A model generated the notes under the pieces. The model worked only from the letters and a program-made list of their open reading frames with translations, made no database searches and was not told the DNA's origin. 64,000 nucleotides of DNA, taken from positions 62,001 through 126,000 of the forward strand of contig UBMI01000015.1 in NCBI GenBank assembly GCA_900466475.1, in the 5' to 3' direction. This DNA comes from Hyphomicrobiales bacterium (GTDB lineage Bacteria > Pseudomonadota > Alphaproteobacteria > Rhizobiales > Rhizobiaceae). The translations under genes and the position numbers were made by a program. This document shows positions 1 through 10,012 of this stretch, one piece after another. Every line of letters begins with the position of its first letter. The stretch's first letter is position 1.

Positions 1-877
1 TGAAGCCGGCGGCCTTGAACTTCGCGACGAGGTCCTTGTTGGCCGGGTTAACAGTCGGATCCGGGCCGAAGGTGTTCAGCGTACCGGCAACGGCGTCACC
101 AGCGATGGAGGCGAGTTCGTTCGAGACGATACCGTCACCCGAAACGAGCGCTGCCTTCAGGCCCTGGTCGGCCGACTGGCGGATGATGAGACCGGCTTCG
201 GTGTGCAGACCGCCCCAGTAGATGATCGAGACGCCGGCTTCCTTCATCTTTGCGATGAGAGCCGAGAAGTCCTTGTCGCCGACGTTGACGCCTTCGTACA
301 TGGCTTCGGTGACGCCAGCGGCATTCAGAGCCTTCTTGGTTTCGTCAGCGAGACCCTGGCCGTAAGGTGTCTTGTCGTGAATGACGGCGATCTTGGCGTC
401 CTTGAAGTGGTCGGCCAGATACTTGCCGGCAATGGCGCCCTGCTGGTCGTCACGGCCGCAGGTGCGGAAGGTGTTCCACAGGCCACGCTCGGTGAAAACC
501 GGGTTCGTAGCAGCCGGGGTGATTTCGAGGATGCCGTTTTCGGCGTAGACTTCGGAAGCCGGGATGGAAACGCCCGAGTTGAAGTGGCCGATAACGAACT
601 TCACGCCGTCAGCAACGAACTTGTTCGCGACGGAGATGCCCTGCTTCGGGTCGGAAACGTCGTCGCCGAGCTCGATCTTGATCTGCTCGCCGTTGATGCC
701 GCCAGCAGCGTTGATATCGGCGGCTGCCTGCTCGGCACCCTTCTGAAGCTGTGCGCCGAACGCAGCGTTTGGACCCGTCAGCGGGCCGCCAACGCCGATC
801 ACGATGTCAGCTCGTGCGACGCCGCCGAACGCGACGATCGCCGTCAGTGCCACCGCTGACAAGAGAGACTTCTTCAT
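1..877 (-). CDS. Branched-chain amino acid ABC transporter, periplasmic substrate-binding protein (3' end beyond window)
   Basis: The reading frame starts at 877 and runs leftwards off the window, so the C-terminus is missing. The N-terminus is a signal peptide (MKKSLLSAVALTAIVAFGG, cleavage near ARA-D). It is followed by the hallmark start of Leu/Ile/Val-binding proteins (IVIGVGGPLTGPNAAFG, then GGINGEQIKIELGDD and DPKQGISVANKFV). Family members capture branched-chain or related amino acids in the periplasm and deliver them to LivHM. A GGGAG Shine-Dalgarno lies 7 bases before the ATG. The gene lies just downstream of the liv permease/ATPase genes on the same strand and may have its own promoter. 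The exact ligand cannot be read from sequence; livJ and livK differ only subtly, so no symbol is assigned. Confidence 0.9.
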   Translation of the reverse strand, partial: MKKSLLSAVALTAIVAFGGVARADIVIGVGGPLTGPNAAFGAQLQKGAEQAAADINAAGGINGEQIKIELGDDVSDPKQGISVANKFVADGVKFVIGHFNSGVSIPASEVYAENGILEITPAATNPVFTERGLWNTFRTCGRDDQQGAIAGKYLADHFKDAKIAVIHDKTPYGQGLADETKKALNAAGVTEAMYEGVNVGDKDFSALIAKMKEAGVSIIYWGGLHTEAGLIIRQSADQGLKAALVSGDGIVSNELASIAGDAVAGTLNTFGPDPTVNPANKDLVAKFKAAGF

Positions 878-963
878 ATTGTTACTCCCAATTTTTGGGC
901 GGGTTCTTCCAAGGCCCGACGCAAACCCCACCTTTGACTGCGCCGGGAAAGCTGTTCCGCTCT

Positions 964-999
964 GAAGGCAATTCATGCCTAGTTTCAACGGGCTGTCAA
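964..999 (-). promoter_or_regulatory. Candidate promoter for the binding-protein gene
   Basis: On the minus strand a perfect TTGACA (999-994) overlaps the stop codon of the preceding small gene. It is followed after about 17 bases by a weak -10-like ATGAAT. Separate strong expression of the binding protein is common for ABC importers. The -10 match is poor, so this is tentative. Confidence 0.35.
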
Positions 1000-1349
1000 T
1001 GTTTCTCCTTCCACGAAAACGCGGAAGTTTTTTCGTACAGCCAGTAATAGTTGTTGACCATTTGATTGGTACGGCGATAGCGGAACCCGGCTGTCGAGAA
1101 GACCAACAGAGTTACGAAATCGATGATGTAGAAGAGGGCGCTGAGCATCGGGCCGTCAAACAGCGCATGATGCAGGAACTGCATCGCCCAGGCGAGCAGG
1201 AAGGTGTAGACGACAACCAAGGAGTAGTTGTTCCAGCCGTCCGCAACCGCCCTGCCTGCGCGCCACGCCGTCCAGAAACCGATGAGCACAACGAGCGCTC
1301 GGATGACGAGCTTCACGCCGTTGTCGCTTTCGAAGAAAAGTCCCTGCAT
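996..1349 (-). CDS. Small conserved membrane protein of the liv cluster (DUF6867-like)
   Basis: A 117-residue protein starting MQGLFFESDNG. The ATG at 1349 is preceded by GGGAGAG; a longer upstream start would overlap the end of livF and is rejected. There are about three hydrophobic segments (near residues 13-30, 38-58 and 63-85), with a conserved-looking tail (FRYRRTNQMVNNYYWLYEKT). It lies 25 bases downstream of livF, so it is probably part of the operon. I recall this type of small protein beside liv genes in Rhizobiales, annotated as DUF6867, but no function is known to me. A role in assembly or modulation of the transporter is only inferred from position. Confidence 0.7.
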   Translation of the reverse strand: MQGLFFESDNGVKLVIRALVVLIGFWTAWRAGRAVADGWNNYSLVVVYTFLLAWAMQFLHHALFDGPMLSALFYIIDFVTLLVFSTAGFRYRRTNQMVNNYYWLYEKTSAFSWKEKH

Positions 1350-1374
1350 AATCAAACTCTCCCTTCTGCCGCGA

Positions 1375-2106
1375 TCAATGCCGCCCGCCTTCGAGATAGG
1401 CAGCACGCACCTCGGGATTCGCAAGCAGTTCCTTGCCGCTGCCGCTCATCGTTACCTTGCCGTTGACCAGCACATAGGCCCGGTGCGACAGCTTGAGCGC
1501 TGCGAATGCGTTCTGCTCCACGAGGAAGACGGTCAGCCCCTCCTTCTCGTTCAGCATCTTGATGGCTTCGAAGATGCCCTTCACGATCAGCGGAGCGAGG
1601 CCGAGCGACGGTTCGTCGAGCAGCAGCAGCTTCGGACGCGCCATTAGCGCGCGGCCGATCGAAAGCATCTGCTGTTCGCCACCCGAAAGCGTGCCGCCAC
1701 GCTGCGACTGACGCTCCTTAAGACGCGGGAACATAACGAAAATCTTTTCTACATCCTCATGGAAGTATTTGAGATTATCGAGACCGGCGCCCATCTGGAG
1801 ATTTTCCAGCACGGTCATTCGCGGAAAGATGCGTCGTCCTTCGGGCGACTGCGCGATACGCAAACGCGCGATCTCATGCGTCGGCAGCTTGGTGATATCC
1901 TGGCCGTCGAAGACGATCGAGCCGGTACGGGCCTGCGGGCTCCCGCAAATCGTCATCATCAGCGTCGACTTGCCGGCGCCGTTGGCGCCGATCAGGCTGA
2001 CGATTTCACCCTTCTTCACCTCGACATCGATGCCGGCGAGCGCGCGAATATTACCGTAATAGGTCTCGACGCCCTGAACCTTGAGAAGCTGTTCACCGGC
2101 CGCCAT
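1375..2106 (-). CDS. livF: Branched-chain amino acid ABC transporter ATP-binding protein LivF
   Basis: A 243-residue ABC ATPase that powers uptake with LivG. Walker A is GANGAGKST near residue 39, the signature LSGGEQQM near 140, and Walker B LLLLDEPSLGLAP near 160, followed by the H-loop region (FLVEQN). The short, single-domain layout and QTYYGNIRAL-like N-terminus (VETYYGNIRAL) are typical of LivF. Its ATG shares one base with the livG stop (TGATG), which indicates translational coupling. It acts on the cytoplasmic face of the LivHM channel. Confidence 0.95.
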   Translation of the reverse strand: MAAGEQLLKVQGVETYYGNIRALAGIDVEVKKGEIVSLIGANGAGKSTLMMTICGSPQARTGSIVFDGQDITKLPTHEIARLRIAQSPEGRRIFPRMTVLENLQMGAGLDNLKYFHEDVEKIFVMFPRLKERQSQRGGTLSGGEQQMLSIGRALMARPKLLLLDEPSLGLAPLIVKGIFEAIKMLNEKEGLTVFLVEQNAFAALKLSHRAYVLVNGKVTMSGSGKELLANPEVRAAYLEGGRH

Positions 2107-2971
2107 CAGATTGCGCCCCCTTCTACGGTCGCAATGACCTCTTCGACTTCTTCATCCTCGACACCAAGATAGGCTGCAATAACCCTCGGGTCGTTCTTCA
2201 CGTGGTCGGGGCTTCCGTCGGAAATCTTCTGGCCGTATTCCAGAACGATGACGTGGTCGGAAATTTCCATGACGACCGACATGTCGTGCTCGATGAGCAG
2301 GATCGAGGTGCCGGTTTCGGTGCGAATGCCTTTCAGCAAAGCATTGAGCGCTGCCGATTCACGGGGATTGAGACCGGCAGCCGGCTCGTCGAGGCACAGC
2401 AGCTCCGGACCGGTGCACATGGCGCGAGCGATTTCCAGACGACGCTGGGCGCCGTAAGGCAGGTCGCCGGCCGGATCGTCGGCGCGGTCGATAAGGTCGG
2501 CCTTCTCCAGCCAGTGACGCGCAAGCTCGATGGCAGCAGCCGCTTCGCGCTTGTAGGGACCGATACCGAGCAGACCAAGCACCGTGAAGCCCGAAGCCTT
2601 CATCAGTTTGTTATGCTGGGCGACCAGCAGGTTTTCCAGAACGGTGAGGCCCGAGAACAGGCGGATATTCTGGAACGTACGGGCAACCTTGGCTTCCTTG
2701 GTGATACGGAAGTCCGGCAGGCGCTCGAGAAGGTACTGCTTGCCGCTGTTCTGCGTCAGCGTAATCATGCCCATCGTCGGCTTGTAGAAACCAGTGATGC
2801 AGTTGAAAACGGTCGTCTTGCCCGCACCGTTCGGGCCGATCAGCGCGGTGATTTCACCGCGCTTGGCCTCGAAGGAGAAGTCGTTGATGGCCATCAGGCC
2901 GCCGAACTTCATCGACAGGTGCTCGACCTTGAGCAAAGTGTCATTCGACATCGTGTTCTCGACAGGGCTCA

Positions 2972-2975
<4 letters not shown>
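2106..2975 (-). CDS. livG: Branched-chain amino acid ABC transporter ATP-binding protein LivG
   Basis: A 289-residue ABC ATPase, the partner of LivF. Walker A is GPNGAGKTT near residue 46. The typical LivG insertion ARTFQNIRLFSGLTVLENLLVAQH is present near 100, and the signature region is LPYGAQRRLEIARAM rather than a canonical LSGGQ, which is normal for LivG. Walker B is LLCLDEPAAGLNP. The C-terminus has the LivG-type YLGVEDEE tail. It overlaps livM upstream by 4 bases (ATGA) and abuts livF downstream, so it is inside the liv operon. The frame could also start at the third Met (MSNDTLL); the longer start is kept because of the ATGA overlap. Confidence 0.95.
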
Positions 2976-4369
<1,394 letters not shown>

Positions 4370-4372
4370 GAC

Positions 4373-5275
4373 TTATACCTTCTCGACTTCCGGCCGGCCG
4401 AGAATGCCCGTCGGCTTGAAGATCAGCACGAATGCAAGAATGGCGAAGGTAGCGACATCCTTGTACGCGATGGTGAAATAGGCCGACCACAGGGATTCGA
4501 TGAGGCCGATCATCAGCCCGCCGAGAACAGCACCCGGCAGTGAGCCGATGCCGCCGAGAACGGCTGCAGTGAAGGCCTTGACGCCCGGGATGAAGCCATC
4601 GTTGAACGATGCGACACCATAGTACATCAGATACATCGTGCCGGCGACGGCCGCGAGTGCCGCACCCATGATGAAGGTGATGGAGATGGTCTGGTCAACA
4701 TTGACGCCCAGAAGGGCGGCCATCTTGCGGTCCTGTTCGGTCGCACGCTGAGCACGTCCGAGTGCCGTCTTGTTGACAAGATACCAGAAGGCAGCAAGCA
4801 GGACGACGGTCACGACAATGATGATGATCTGCTTCAGCGAGATCGAGAGACCACCAACATTATAAACCGTGCCGACGAGCGGCGGGATCGGCTTGTTGCG
4901 CGGACCCTGCGTCACCTGGATGAAGTTGGACAGCGTGATCGACATGCCGATCGCGGTAATCAGCGGCGCCAGGCGGAATGAACCGCGCAGCGGGCGGTAG
5001 GCGACGCGCTCGATCGTCCAGTTCCACAAACTCGTCATCAGCATCGCGACCACAAGCATCGCCAATAGCAGCACGGCTACCGGAAGACCTGCAAAGATGG
5101 ATGTGAGAACGAGAAAGACGATAAGAGCAGCGAAACCACCAAGCATGAAAATATCGCCATGGGCGAAGTTGATCATGCCGATAATGCCGTAAACCATCGT
5201 ATAGCCAATAGCCACAAGGCCATAGATGGATCCGAGAGTCAGCCCATTGAAGAGCTGCTGGACGAAATACTCCAT
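4373..5275 (-). CDS. livH: Branched-chain amino acid ABC transporter permease LivH
   Basis: A 300-residue permease with about eight membrane segments and the LivH start MEYFVQQLFNGLTLGSIYGL. The conserved GMINFAHGDIFMLGG motif near residue 33 and the coupling helix (GRAQRATEQDRKMAALLGVN) near 173 identify the family. It is the first gene of the minus-strand liv operon (H-M-G-F-small protein), facing the divergent cysQ/pssB gene across about 500 non-coding bases that must hold the operon promoter. An upstream start would add a poor frame-shadow N-terminus, so the ATG at 5275 is used. Confidence 0.95.
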   Translation of the reverse strand: MEYFVQQLFNGLTLGSIYGLVAIGYTMVYGIIGMINFAHGDIFMLGGFAALIVFLVLTSIFAGLPVAVLLLAMLVVAMLMTSLWNWTIERVAYRPLRGSFRLAPLITAIGMSITLSNFIQVTQGPRNKPIPPLVGTVYNVGGLSISLKQIIIIVVTVVLLAAFWYLVNKTALGRAQRATEQDRKMAALLGVNVDQTISITFIMGAALAAVAGTMYLMYYGVASFNDGFIPGVKAFTAAVLGGIGSLPGAVLGGLMIGLIESLWSAYFTIAYKDVATFAILAFVLIFKPTGILGRPEVEKV

Positions 5276-5781
5276 ATGTCATTTCCCCTGGATGCGAACC
5301 AAATTTAAGTTGCATCTCTTATTGGTTTTATCGCTCATGCTTTCACATGAGCCTCTAGCTCGCATTGCATAGCGGTTTCGTTGGAAATGTGAAGACAAAA
5401 AGGATTTACTGCGCCAGAATCTTGGGCAAACAGCGGTAAATGGCGCAATTCAAACCAAAATCCACACAAAAGCGGCATCGTTTGGCAATTTTTTAGCCAG
5501 ATCCGGCTTTGTCAATTAATCTTTGTGCACTGAACCAAGCCAGAAACGCTCGCGTCGCGCGTAAACTGTTCCACAAGTAAGGAAGTTGACGAAATTTCAA
5601 ACTCGAAGATGCTGTTAATTGCAAATGCCATTTCACCGACCATTGCCGCTGACGGCTTCATGCAAATCCTGCGGGCCTGTGTTAATGTTACGGGATTCCG
5701 GCAAGGGGTGCGGCAACACCTCCGATAGACTATATATAGCGCAGTAGTCTCAGGACAGATTTACGGGCGAACGGCAGGAAT
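5276..5781. promoter_or_regulatory. Divergent intergenic region between livH and cysQ/pssB
   Basis: About 500 bases, visibly richer in A+T than the flanking genes, with no convincing coding frame. On the minus strand TTGACA (5515-5510), followed by an A-rich stretch, could be a -35 for the liv operon. On the plus strand TTGACG near 5587 and an AT-rich TATATATA near 5730 are possible promoter parts for the phosphatase gene. No clear hairpin or operator palindrome stands out. The promoter assignments are guesses. Confidence 0.4.
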
Positions 5782-6582
5782 ATGCTGAAGACATTCGAAC
5801 GGGCGGCACTCGAAGCCGGCAAGGCCATCATAGAGGTCTTCTGCGACGGCTGCCCGGTGGAAATGAAGGCCGACGAAAGTCCGGTGACGATCGCCGACCA
5901 GGAGGCCGAGCGCATCATACTGGCGCATCTGCAACGCGATTTCCCCGAGATCCCTGTCATCGCCGAAGAATCAGTGGCTGCCGGCAAGGTGCCCGACATC
6001 GCCGGAAAGTCCTTCTTTCTCGTCGACCCGCTCGATGGCACCCGCGAATTCCTGGATAAGCGCCAGGAGTTTACCGTCAATATCGCCTATGTGGAAAATG
6101 GCATTCCGGTCGCCGGTATCGTCTACGCCCCGGCGCTGGGCATCGCTTTTTCCGGCGAACGCGGGAGCGCGGAAAAACTGGTAATCGACGAAAACTTTGC
6201 AGTAACGGAGCGAAATCTTATCAAGGTGCGCAAGCAGCCTGCAGAGAGCATGGCTCTTGCAAGCTTTCGCCACGATAGTCCCGAGACTGGCCTTTTCCTG
6301 GCCAGGCATGCCATCTCCAAATGCACCAACATCGGCTCGTCCCTGAAATTCTGTCTGCTGGCTGAAGGCAAGGCCGATGTCTACCCGCGGTTCACCCGCA
6401 CCATGGAGTGGGATACAGCGGCTGGCGATGCGGTGCTGCGCGCAGCCGGCGGATCGACTGTCACTATGGACGGCCAACCGCTCCTCTACGGCAAAACCGG
6501 TGCGGCTGCCGATTTCGACTTCGCAAATCCCCATTTCGTCTCTTGGGGCGGTACGAAACCTGCACTCGCACAGGCACAGTGA
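5782..6582 (+). CDS. cysQ: 3'(2'),5'-bisphosphate nucleotidase / inositol-monophosphatase family protein (CysQ, PssB-like)
   Basis: A 266-residue Mg-dependent phosphatase. The family metal-site motifs are present: EES (near residue 67), DPLDGTREF (near 82-90) and the C-terminal WDTAAGDAVLRAAGG (near 211). CysQ proteins hydrolyse 3'-phosphoadenosine 5'-phosphate formed in sulfate assimilation. In R. leguminosarum bv. trifolii a member of this family, PssB, is encoded just upstream of pssA and influences exopolysaccharide level. The same order is seen here, so this is probably the pssB orthologue (established knowledge plus inference). The start is ATG 5782, after GGCAGGAAT. The true substrate (PAP or inositol phosphate) cannot be decided from sequence. 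Confidence 0.9.
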   Translation: MLKTFERAALEAGKAIIEVFCDGCPVEMKADESPVTIADQEAERIILAHLQRDFPEIPVIAEESVAAGKVPDIAGKSFFLVDPLDGTREFLDKRQEFTVNIAYVENGIPVAGIVYAPALGIAFSGERGSAEKLVIDENFAVTERNLIKVRKQPAESMALASFRHDSPETGLFLARHAISKCTNIGSSLKFCLLAEGKADVYPRFTRTMEWDTAAGDAVLRAAGGSTVTMDGQPLLYGKTGAAADFDFANPHFVSWGGTKPALAQAQ

Positions 6583-7252
6583 CCATAGAAAGTCGATGTC
6601 TTCCAAGTTTTTTGCGGAAATATCGTTGCCGTCATCGGCGATCAGTTCTTCGATGTCTCCGGCCGAAAAATCCCTGGGTACCTTCCGAAATCGGTCGTTC
6701 CCTTGATTCGAGGGGTGCGCCCTTCGGTTTTCTGATGGCATGTTTTCTTGCCACGTTCTCGCCACAATTGACGCCGCCGCCGTGATGTGACTTCGGTAAC
6801 ATCTTGGCACACACAGACGCAATTATGGAATGAACATCCTAATTACAGAATAGCGTCGCCGATAACTTTTCCCGCTCTTATCCCCTCACGCTGGACGGCA
6901 AATTCGATCCCGGCCGGACCATGATCTCTCAGGCGCCGTGGGCAATGGAGCGTTTTGGTACGGTGTAGCCCTCAACCATTACAACCGTCGTCTGCCGTCC
7001 CGAATCCGGTCAAACACCTAAGATTCCTAATAAAAATCCCGGTTGAAAAATAAAACTCCTGATTTTGCATAAACTTAACGCAACTGCGAAGTTTGCTGCG
7101 ATGCGAAATTTCTCTGGACTCGGTTAAACAAATGTCGCAAATTTAGGATGTAGTAGGGTTAAACGTCGCCTAACATTCTGGCGCCTTAATGTGGCGCTAA
7201 CCAAGCCATCTAATCACACCGCCGAAAGCTTCAAAATACAAAGGGTAGATCC
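6583..7252. promoter_or_regulatory. Long non-coding leader/promoter region of pssA
   Basis: About 670 bases without a credible gene; short frames here lack coding character. The second half (from about 7010) is AT-rich. It holds a direct repeat GGTTAAAC at 7122-7129 and 7157-7164 (35 bases apart, the same face of the helix) and a GGCGC-N-GGCGC repeat near 7180-7196. The TTGAAA at 7043 could be a -35. In R. leguminosarum pssA is known for a long, multiply regulated upstream region. I could not recognise a definite RosR, PHO or CRP site by eye. Confidence 0.45.
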
Positions 7253-7978
7253 TTGAGCGTCATGGACCTTAACAAGAGTATTTCTGAAGAGAGCTTTCGC
7301 GTTACGCCTGTTCGACAGGGCAACGCGAGGTTCCCAGTTACCGCACTCGACAGTATCGTTCCGCCACCTGCCTCCGTGCAGTTCTTGATGAAGCGCGCCT
7401 TCGATATTTTTGCCTCGATCAGCGCGCTCGTCGTGCTTGCTCCACTGCTTCTCGCCGTCGCAGCCCTGATCAAGATGGACAGCCCCGGTCCAGTCCTCTT
7501 CAAGCAGACGCGCTGGGGCAAGAACTGCCGGGCCATCAAGGTCTACAAGTTCCGTTCCATGCGCACGGACATGCAGGATGTCAGCGGCGTTGCACAGACG
7601 GTCAAGAATGACCCCCGTGTCACCCGCGTCGGCGCCTTCCTGCGTCGCTCTAACATTGATGAGCTCCCGCAGCTTCTCAACGTGCTGAAGGGTGACATGT
7701 CCGTTGTTGGACCGCGCTGCCATGCAATCGGCATGCGTGCCGGCGGCATGCTCTATGAAGAGCTGGTTCCGGAATATCATCACCGCCATGCCATGCGTCC
7801 GGGCATTACCGGCCTGGCGCAGATGCGCGGCCTGCGCGGCCCGACGGACCGCCCGGCCAAGGCGCGCGCCCGCATCGCCAGCGATCTCCACTATGTCGAG
7901 AACTTCTCGGTATTGATGGACATCCGCATCATCTTCGGAACGCTGATTTCCGAACTGAATGGCGGTAAAGGCTTCTGA
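7253..7978 (+). CDS. pssA: Exopolysaccharide-initiating sugar (glycosyl-1-phosphate) transferase, PssA/ExoY type
   Basis: A 241-residue bacterial sugar transferase. It attaches the first sugar phosphate to undecaprenyl phosphate at the inner membrane, the committed step of exopolysaccharide synthesis. One hydrophobic anchor (residues about 50-72, after KRAFDIFASISALV) precedes the catalytic domain, with KVYKFRSMR, the DELPQLLNVLKGDMSVVGPRC block and the RPGITGLAQM segment all intact. Start choice: TTG 7253 has AAGGG 7 bases upstream; ATG 7262 is the alternative. The neighbour order (pssB-like gene, then this gene, isolated from other eps genes) matches R. leguminosarum pssA. The symbol is by similarity and synteny from memory. 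Confidence 0.87.
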   Translation: MSVMDLNKSISEESFRVTPVRQGNARFPVTALDSIVPPPASVQFLMKRAFDIFASISALVVLAPLLLAVAALIKMDSPGPVLFKQTRWGKNCRAIKVYKFRSMRTDMQDVSGVAQTVKNDPRVTRVGAFLRRSNIDELPQLLNVLKGDMSVVGPRCHAIGMRAGGMLYEELVPEYHHRHAMRPGITGLAQMRGLRGPTDRPAKARARIASDLHYVENFSVLMDIRIIFGTLISELNGGKGF

Positions 7979-7990
7979 TTGGAAAAGAAG

Positions 7991-8018
7991 GGTATCGGCT
8001 GTTACAGCAGCCGATACC
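7991..8018 (-). terminator. Hairpin between the convergent pssA and luxR-type genes
   Basis: A perfect 11-bp stem (GGTATCGGCTG with CAGCCGATACC) and a 6-base loop that contains the stop codon of the minus-strand regulator. On the minus strand it is followed by a T-rich stretch (CTTCTTTTCC), so it fits a terminator for the regulator gene. On the plus strand it may also protect or end the pssA transcript. Confidence 0.6.
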
Positions 8019-8748
8019 GAAATGCCCGGGCAACGGCCTGCATCCGGTTGACCGAATCCAGCTTGCGCATCGCGCTCTTCAGATATCCCACCACCGTATG
8101 AGACGAGAGATCGAGAATGATTGCGATCTCATCGCTGCTCTTGCCGGCAGCCGACCAGCGCAGACATTCGATCTCCCGCCGGGTCAGGCTTTCCGATGGC
8201 TGATCTTCCGGCTTCTCGTCGCTCGGCAGCGTGTCCAGAAGCTCCATGCAGCCATAAAGCAGCGCCATTGTTTCTTCGCGAGAGGGCATAGCCTGCGCGC
8301 CTGAAAAAGCAAAAATGTATTGTTTCAGGTCAGCGTCGTGCAGTGCGAAGGCAAAGGTATGCTTCAGCCCGTGCATCTGAAACATCGTGTTCAGACGGCG
8401 ATTTTCCTGATTCGCTGCATTGCCACCAAAAGGGCCTTCCTCACAGAAGACAGGCATGATGGTTTGTTTCATGACAGCGACCAGCTTGCTGCAATAGAAG
8501 AGGTCCGCCTCCTCGTAAAAGTTGACGAGGCTCTGAGGCCAGTTGCTGATCAGCTTGTTTTCGAGAAAGGCCGTCCTGTCCCCACGCGGGAATACGGAAA
8601 ACAGGTAGAATTCGAACCCCGCAGCCTTCGCCAGCTCGTCTAGGCGGTTTGCGCCGTCGACGGCGGAAACGCCCGCAGAACGGGCTCCAAAAGGCGAAAA
8701 TGCAGCATCATCGGCGCAGTCGCGGACTGCGCGTTCACGTCTCTTCAT
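8002..8748 (-). CDS. LuxR-family transcriptional regulator (solo, autoinducer-domain-like N-terminus)
   Basis: A 248-residue protein with a C-terminal GerE helix-turn-helix (LTRREIECLRWSAAGKSSDEIAIILDLSSHTVVGYLKSAMRKL, near 188-230). The N-terminal part aligns in outline with the autoinducer-binding domain (NWPQSLVNFYEEADLFY ... MHGLKHTFAFALH). Of the residues that contact acyl-homoserine lactones in TraR/LuxR, the Tyr is present but the first Trp is Leu and the Asp-Pro pair is Ser-Lys, so it may not bind such signals. No synthase gene lies nearby. It is convergent with pssA; a link to exopolysaccharide control is only suggested by position. The first ~20 residues are unlike the family, so the start may be further in. 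Confidence 0.85.
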   Translation of the reverse strand: MKRRERAVRDCADDAAFSPFGARSAGVSAVDGANRLDELAKAAGFEFYLFSVFPRGDRTAFLENKLISNWPQSLVNFYEEADLFYCSKLVAVMKQTIMPVFCEEGPFGGNAANQENRRLNTMFQMHGLKHTFAFALHDADLKQYIFAFSGAQAMPSREETMALLYGCMELLDTLPSDEKPEDQPSESLTRREIECLRWSAAGKSSDEIAIILDLSSHTVVGYLKSAMRKLDSVNRMQAVARAFRYRLL

Positions 8749-9146
8749 TCTCTTGTTCCTTCACGGGCCTGGCTTCGGCTCGGTCTCGCAGCCGGCCGCG
8801 GGTTGGACGCGCCGGACGATCACGAAAGACGGCGATTGCCCCGCATCCGAAGGATACGAAGCATTCAAACGGCAATCTTCAATGATACTGCGAGAAGAAC
8901 GGAGACGAAGTCTTTGCGCTCATACTTATGTTGCAGCGCTTATAAATTGTCCGGAAAATAATATGTAACATTTATTCCGCATGGCTCCCATGCAGCCGGG
9001 TCAAACTGACGCAACGGCAGGAGCCGGCAAATCAGCCTCGGACGCGCGTCTAAAGTTGTTATCAAAGTCTTACGATGCGTTTAGGCAATTTTTAAATGTG
9101 GCAAGTTAGAGTGGCACCCGTGGTCTTGCGTTGTGTAGAGAGTCCA
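8749..9146. promoter_or_regulatory. Divergent intergenic region between the LuxR-type gene and sciP
   Basis: About 400 bases without a gene. It holds a small inverted repeat GCATGG-CTC-CCATGC at 8979-8993 and an AT-rich stretch at 8940-8975. A GANTC methylation site (GAGTC, 9140-9144) lies directly before the sciP start codon. Promoters for both flanking genes should lie here, but no clear -35/-10 pair was recognised. Confidence 0.4.
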
Positions 9147-9422
9147 ATGACCGAAATGATACGTCCCCGAGTAAAATATGTCATCGGCCCCGATGGCAGC
9201 CCCCTGACGATTGCGGATCTTCCGCCGCCAAATACGCGGCGCTGGGTCATCCGCCGGAAGGCAGAGGTTGTCGCGGCTGTGCGCGGTGGCCTGTTGAGCT
9301 TGGAAGAAGCCTGCGAGCGTTACACGCTCACTGTCGAAGAATTCCTTTCCTGGCAGTCCTCCATCAACAGCCATGGCCTTGCCGGCCTGCGCACCACGCG
9401 CATCCAGCAGTACCGCCACTGA
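9147..9422 (+). CDS. sciP: SciP-family CtrA inhibitor (DUF1153 protein)
   Basis: A 91-residue DNA-binding protein of the DUF1153 family, starting MTEMIRPRVKYVIGPDGSPLT. A helix-turn-helix-like segment covers residues about 35-75 (RRKAEVVAAVRGGLLSLEEACERY, then LTVEEFLSWQ). In Caulobacter SciP binds CtrA-dependent promoters and blocks CtrA activation in G1. Length and motif order match that family. An upstream in-frame start would add 17 residues; the ATG at 9147 is chosen because the conserved protein begins there and an AGAGAG sequence precedes it. It lies 1.8 kb from ctrA itself, which supports the assignment. Its role in this organism is by homology. Confidence 0.88.
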   Translation: MTEMIRPRVKYVIGPDGSPLTIADLPPPNTRRWVIRRKAEVVAAVRGGLLSLEEACERYTLTVEEFLSWQSSINSHGLAGLRTTRIQQYRH

Positions 9423-9442
9423 CCCCACTCCCTTCGATTTGA

Positions 9443-9907
9443 TTATTTCGGGCCGGACGCATTTCCCTTGAGGGAATGAAGAAGGCCCGAAATCATTGCC
9501 GAGGCCGCGTAACACCAGAGGCCGGGCTGCGTAAACGCATTCGCAAGTCCTGTCGTCTTCGCCGCCGCAATCACGATCGCAACGAGCAGCACATCCATCA
9601 TGGACCACTTGGACAGATGCGGCACGACGTTGCGATAAAACAGGCTGCCGGTGCTGCCGGCAGCCGTCAATTCAGCCGCAATCCCGATCATTTTCAAAAC
9701 CGGCAATACGATCGAGACGAGCCCTACCAGCGCCGCAAGCGCAACGTCGCCGCCATTCCAGAGCGAAGCCACGATTTGCAGAAGTGATGGTGTCTCGTCG
9801 AAGAACCAGAGCTTCTCGAAACGGATGAGCGGAAGCACGAGACCGAGCGCCAGAAGAAACGGCGCCGTCACCAATAGAACCGGCCGAATCACCAAAAGCC
9901 TGTTCAA
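9443..9907 (-). CDS. Paraquat-inducible protein A (PqiA)-like membrane protein
   Basis: A 154-residue membrane protein with four hydrophobic segments. The PqiA family motif KWSMMDVLLVAIVIAAAKTTGLA lies near residue 100, and PVLKMIG near 75. It corresponds to one half of E. coli PqiA, which carries two such modules and works in membrane stress and lipid transport with PqiB/C. No pqiB lies nearby. The start is TTG 9907, with GGGGAGG six bases upstream; longer in-frame starts lack this. It is convergent with sciP, with stop codons about 20 bases apart. Function in rhizobia is not established. Confidence 0.8.
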   Translation of the reverse strand: MNRLLVIRPVLLVTAPFLLALGLVLPLIRFEKLWFFDETPSLLQIVASLWNGGDVALAALVGLVSIVLPVLKMIGIAAELTAAGSTGSLFYRNVVPHLSKWSMMDVLLVAIVIAAAKTTGLANAFTQPGLWCYAASAMISGLLHSLKGNASGPK

Positions 9908-10012
9908 TTCCCGCCTCCCCTTTTGAACACAGTGTCTCCCACCGCCACGGCTTGGCATGCCGATGCCGTCGTGTCACGTTCCCGACCACACAATTTGTCA
10001 GGAGACACGAAC

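Noticed and set aside
15..859. Plus-strand frames opposite the branched-chain amino acid binding protein
   Set aside because: The minus strand gives an unmistakable binding protein with signal peptide; the plus frames are its shadow.
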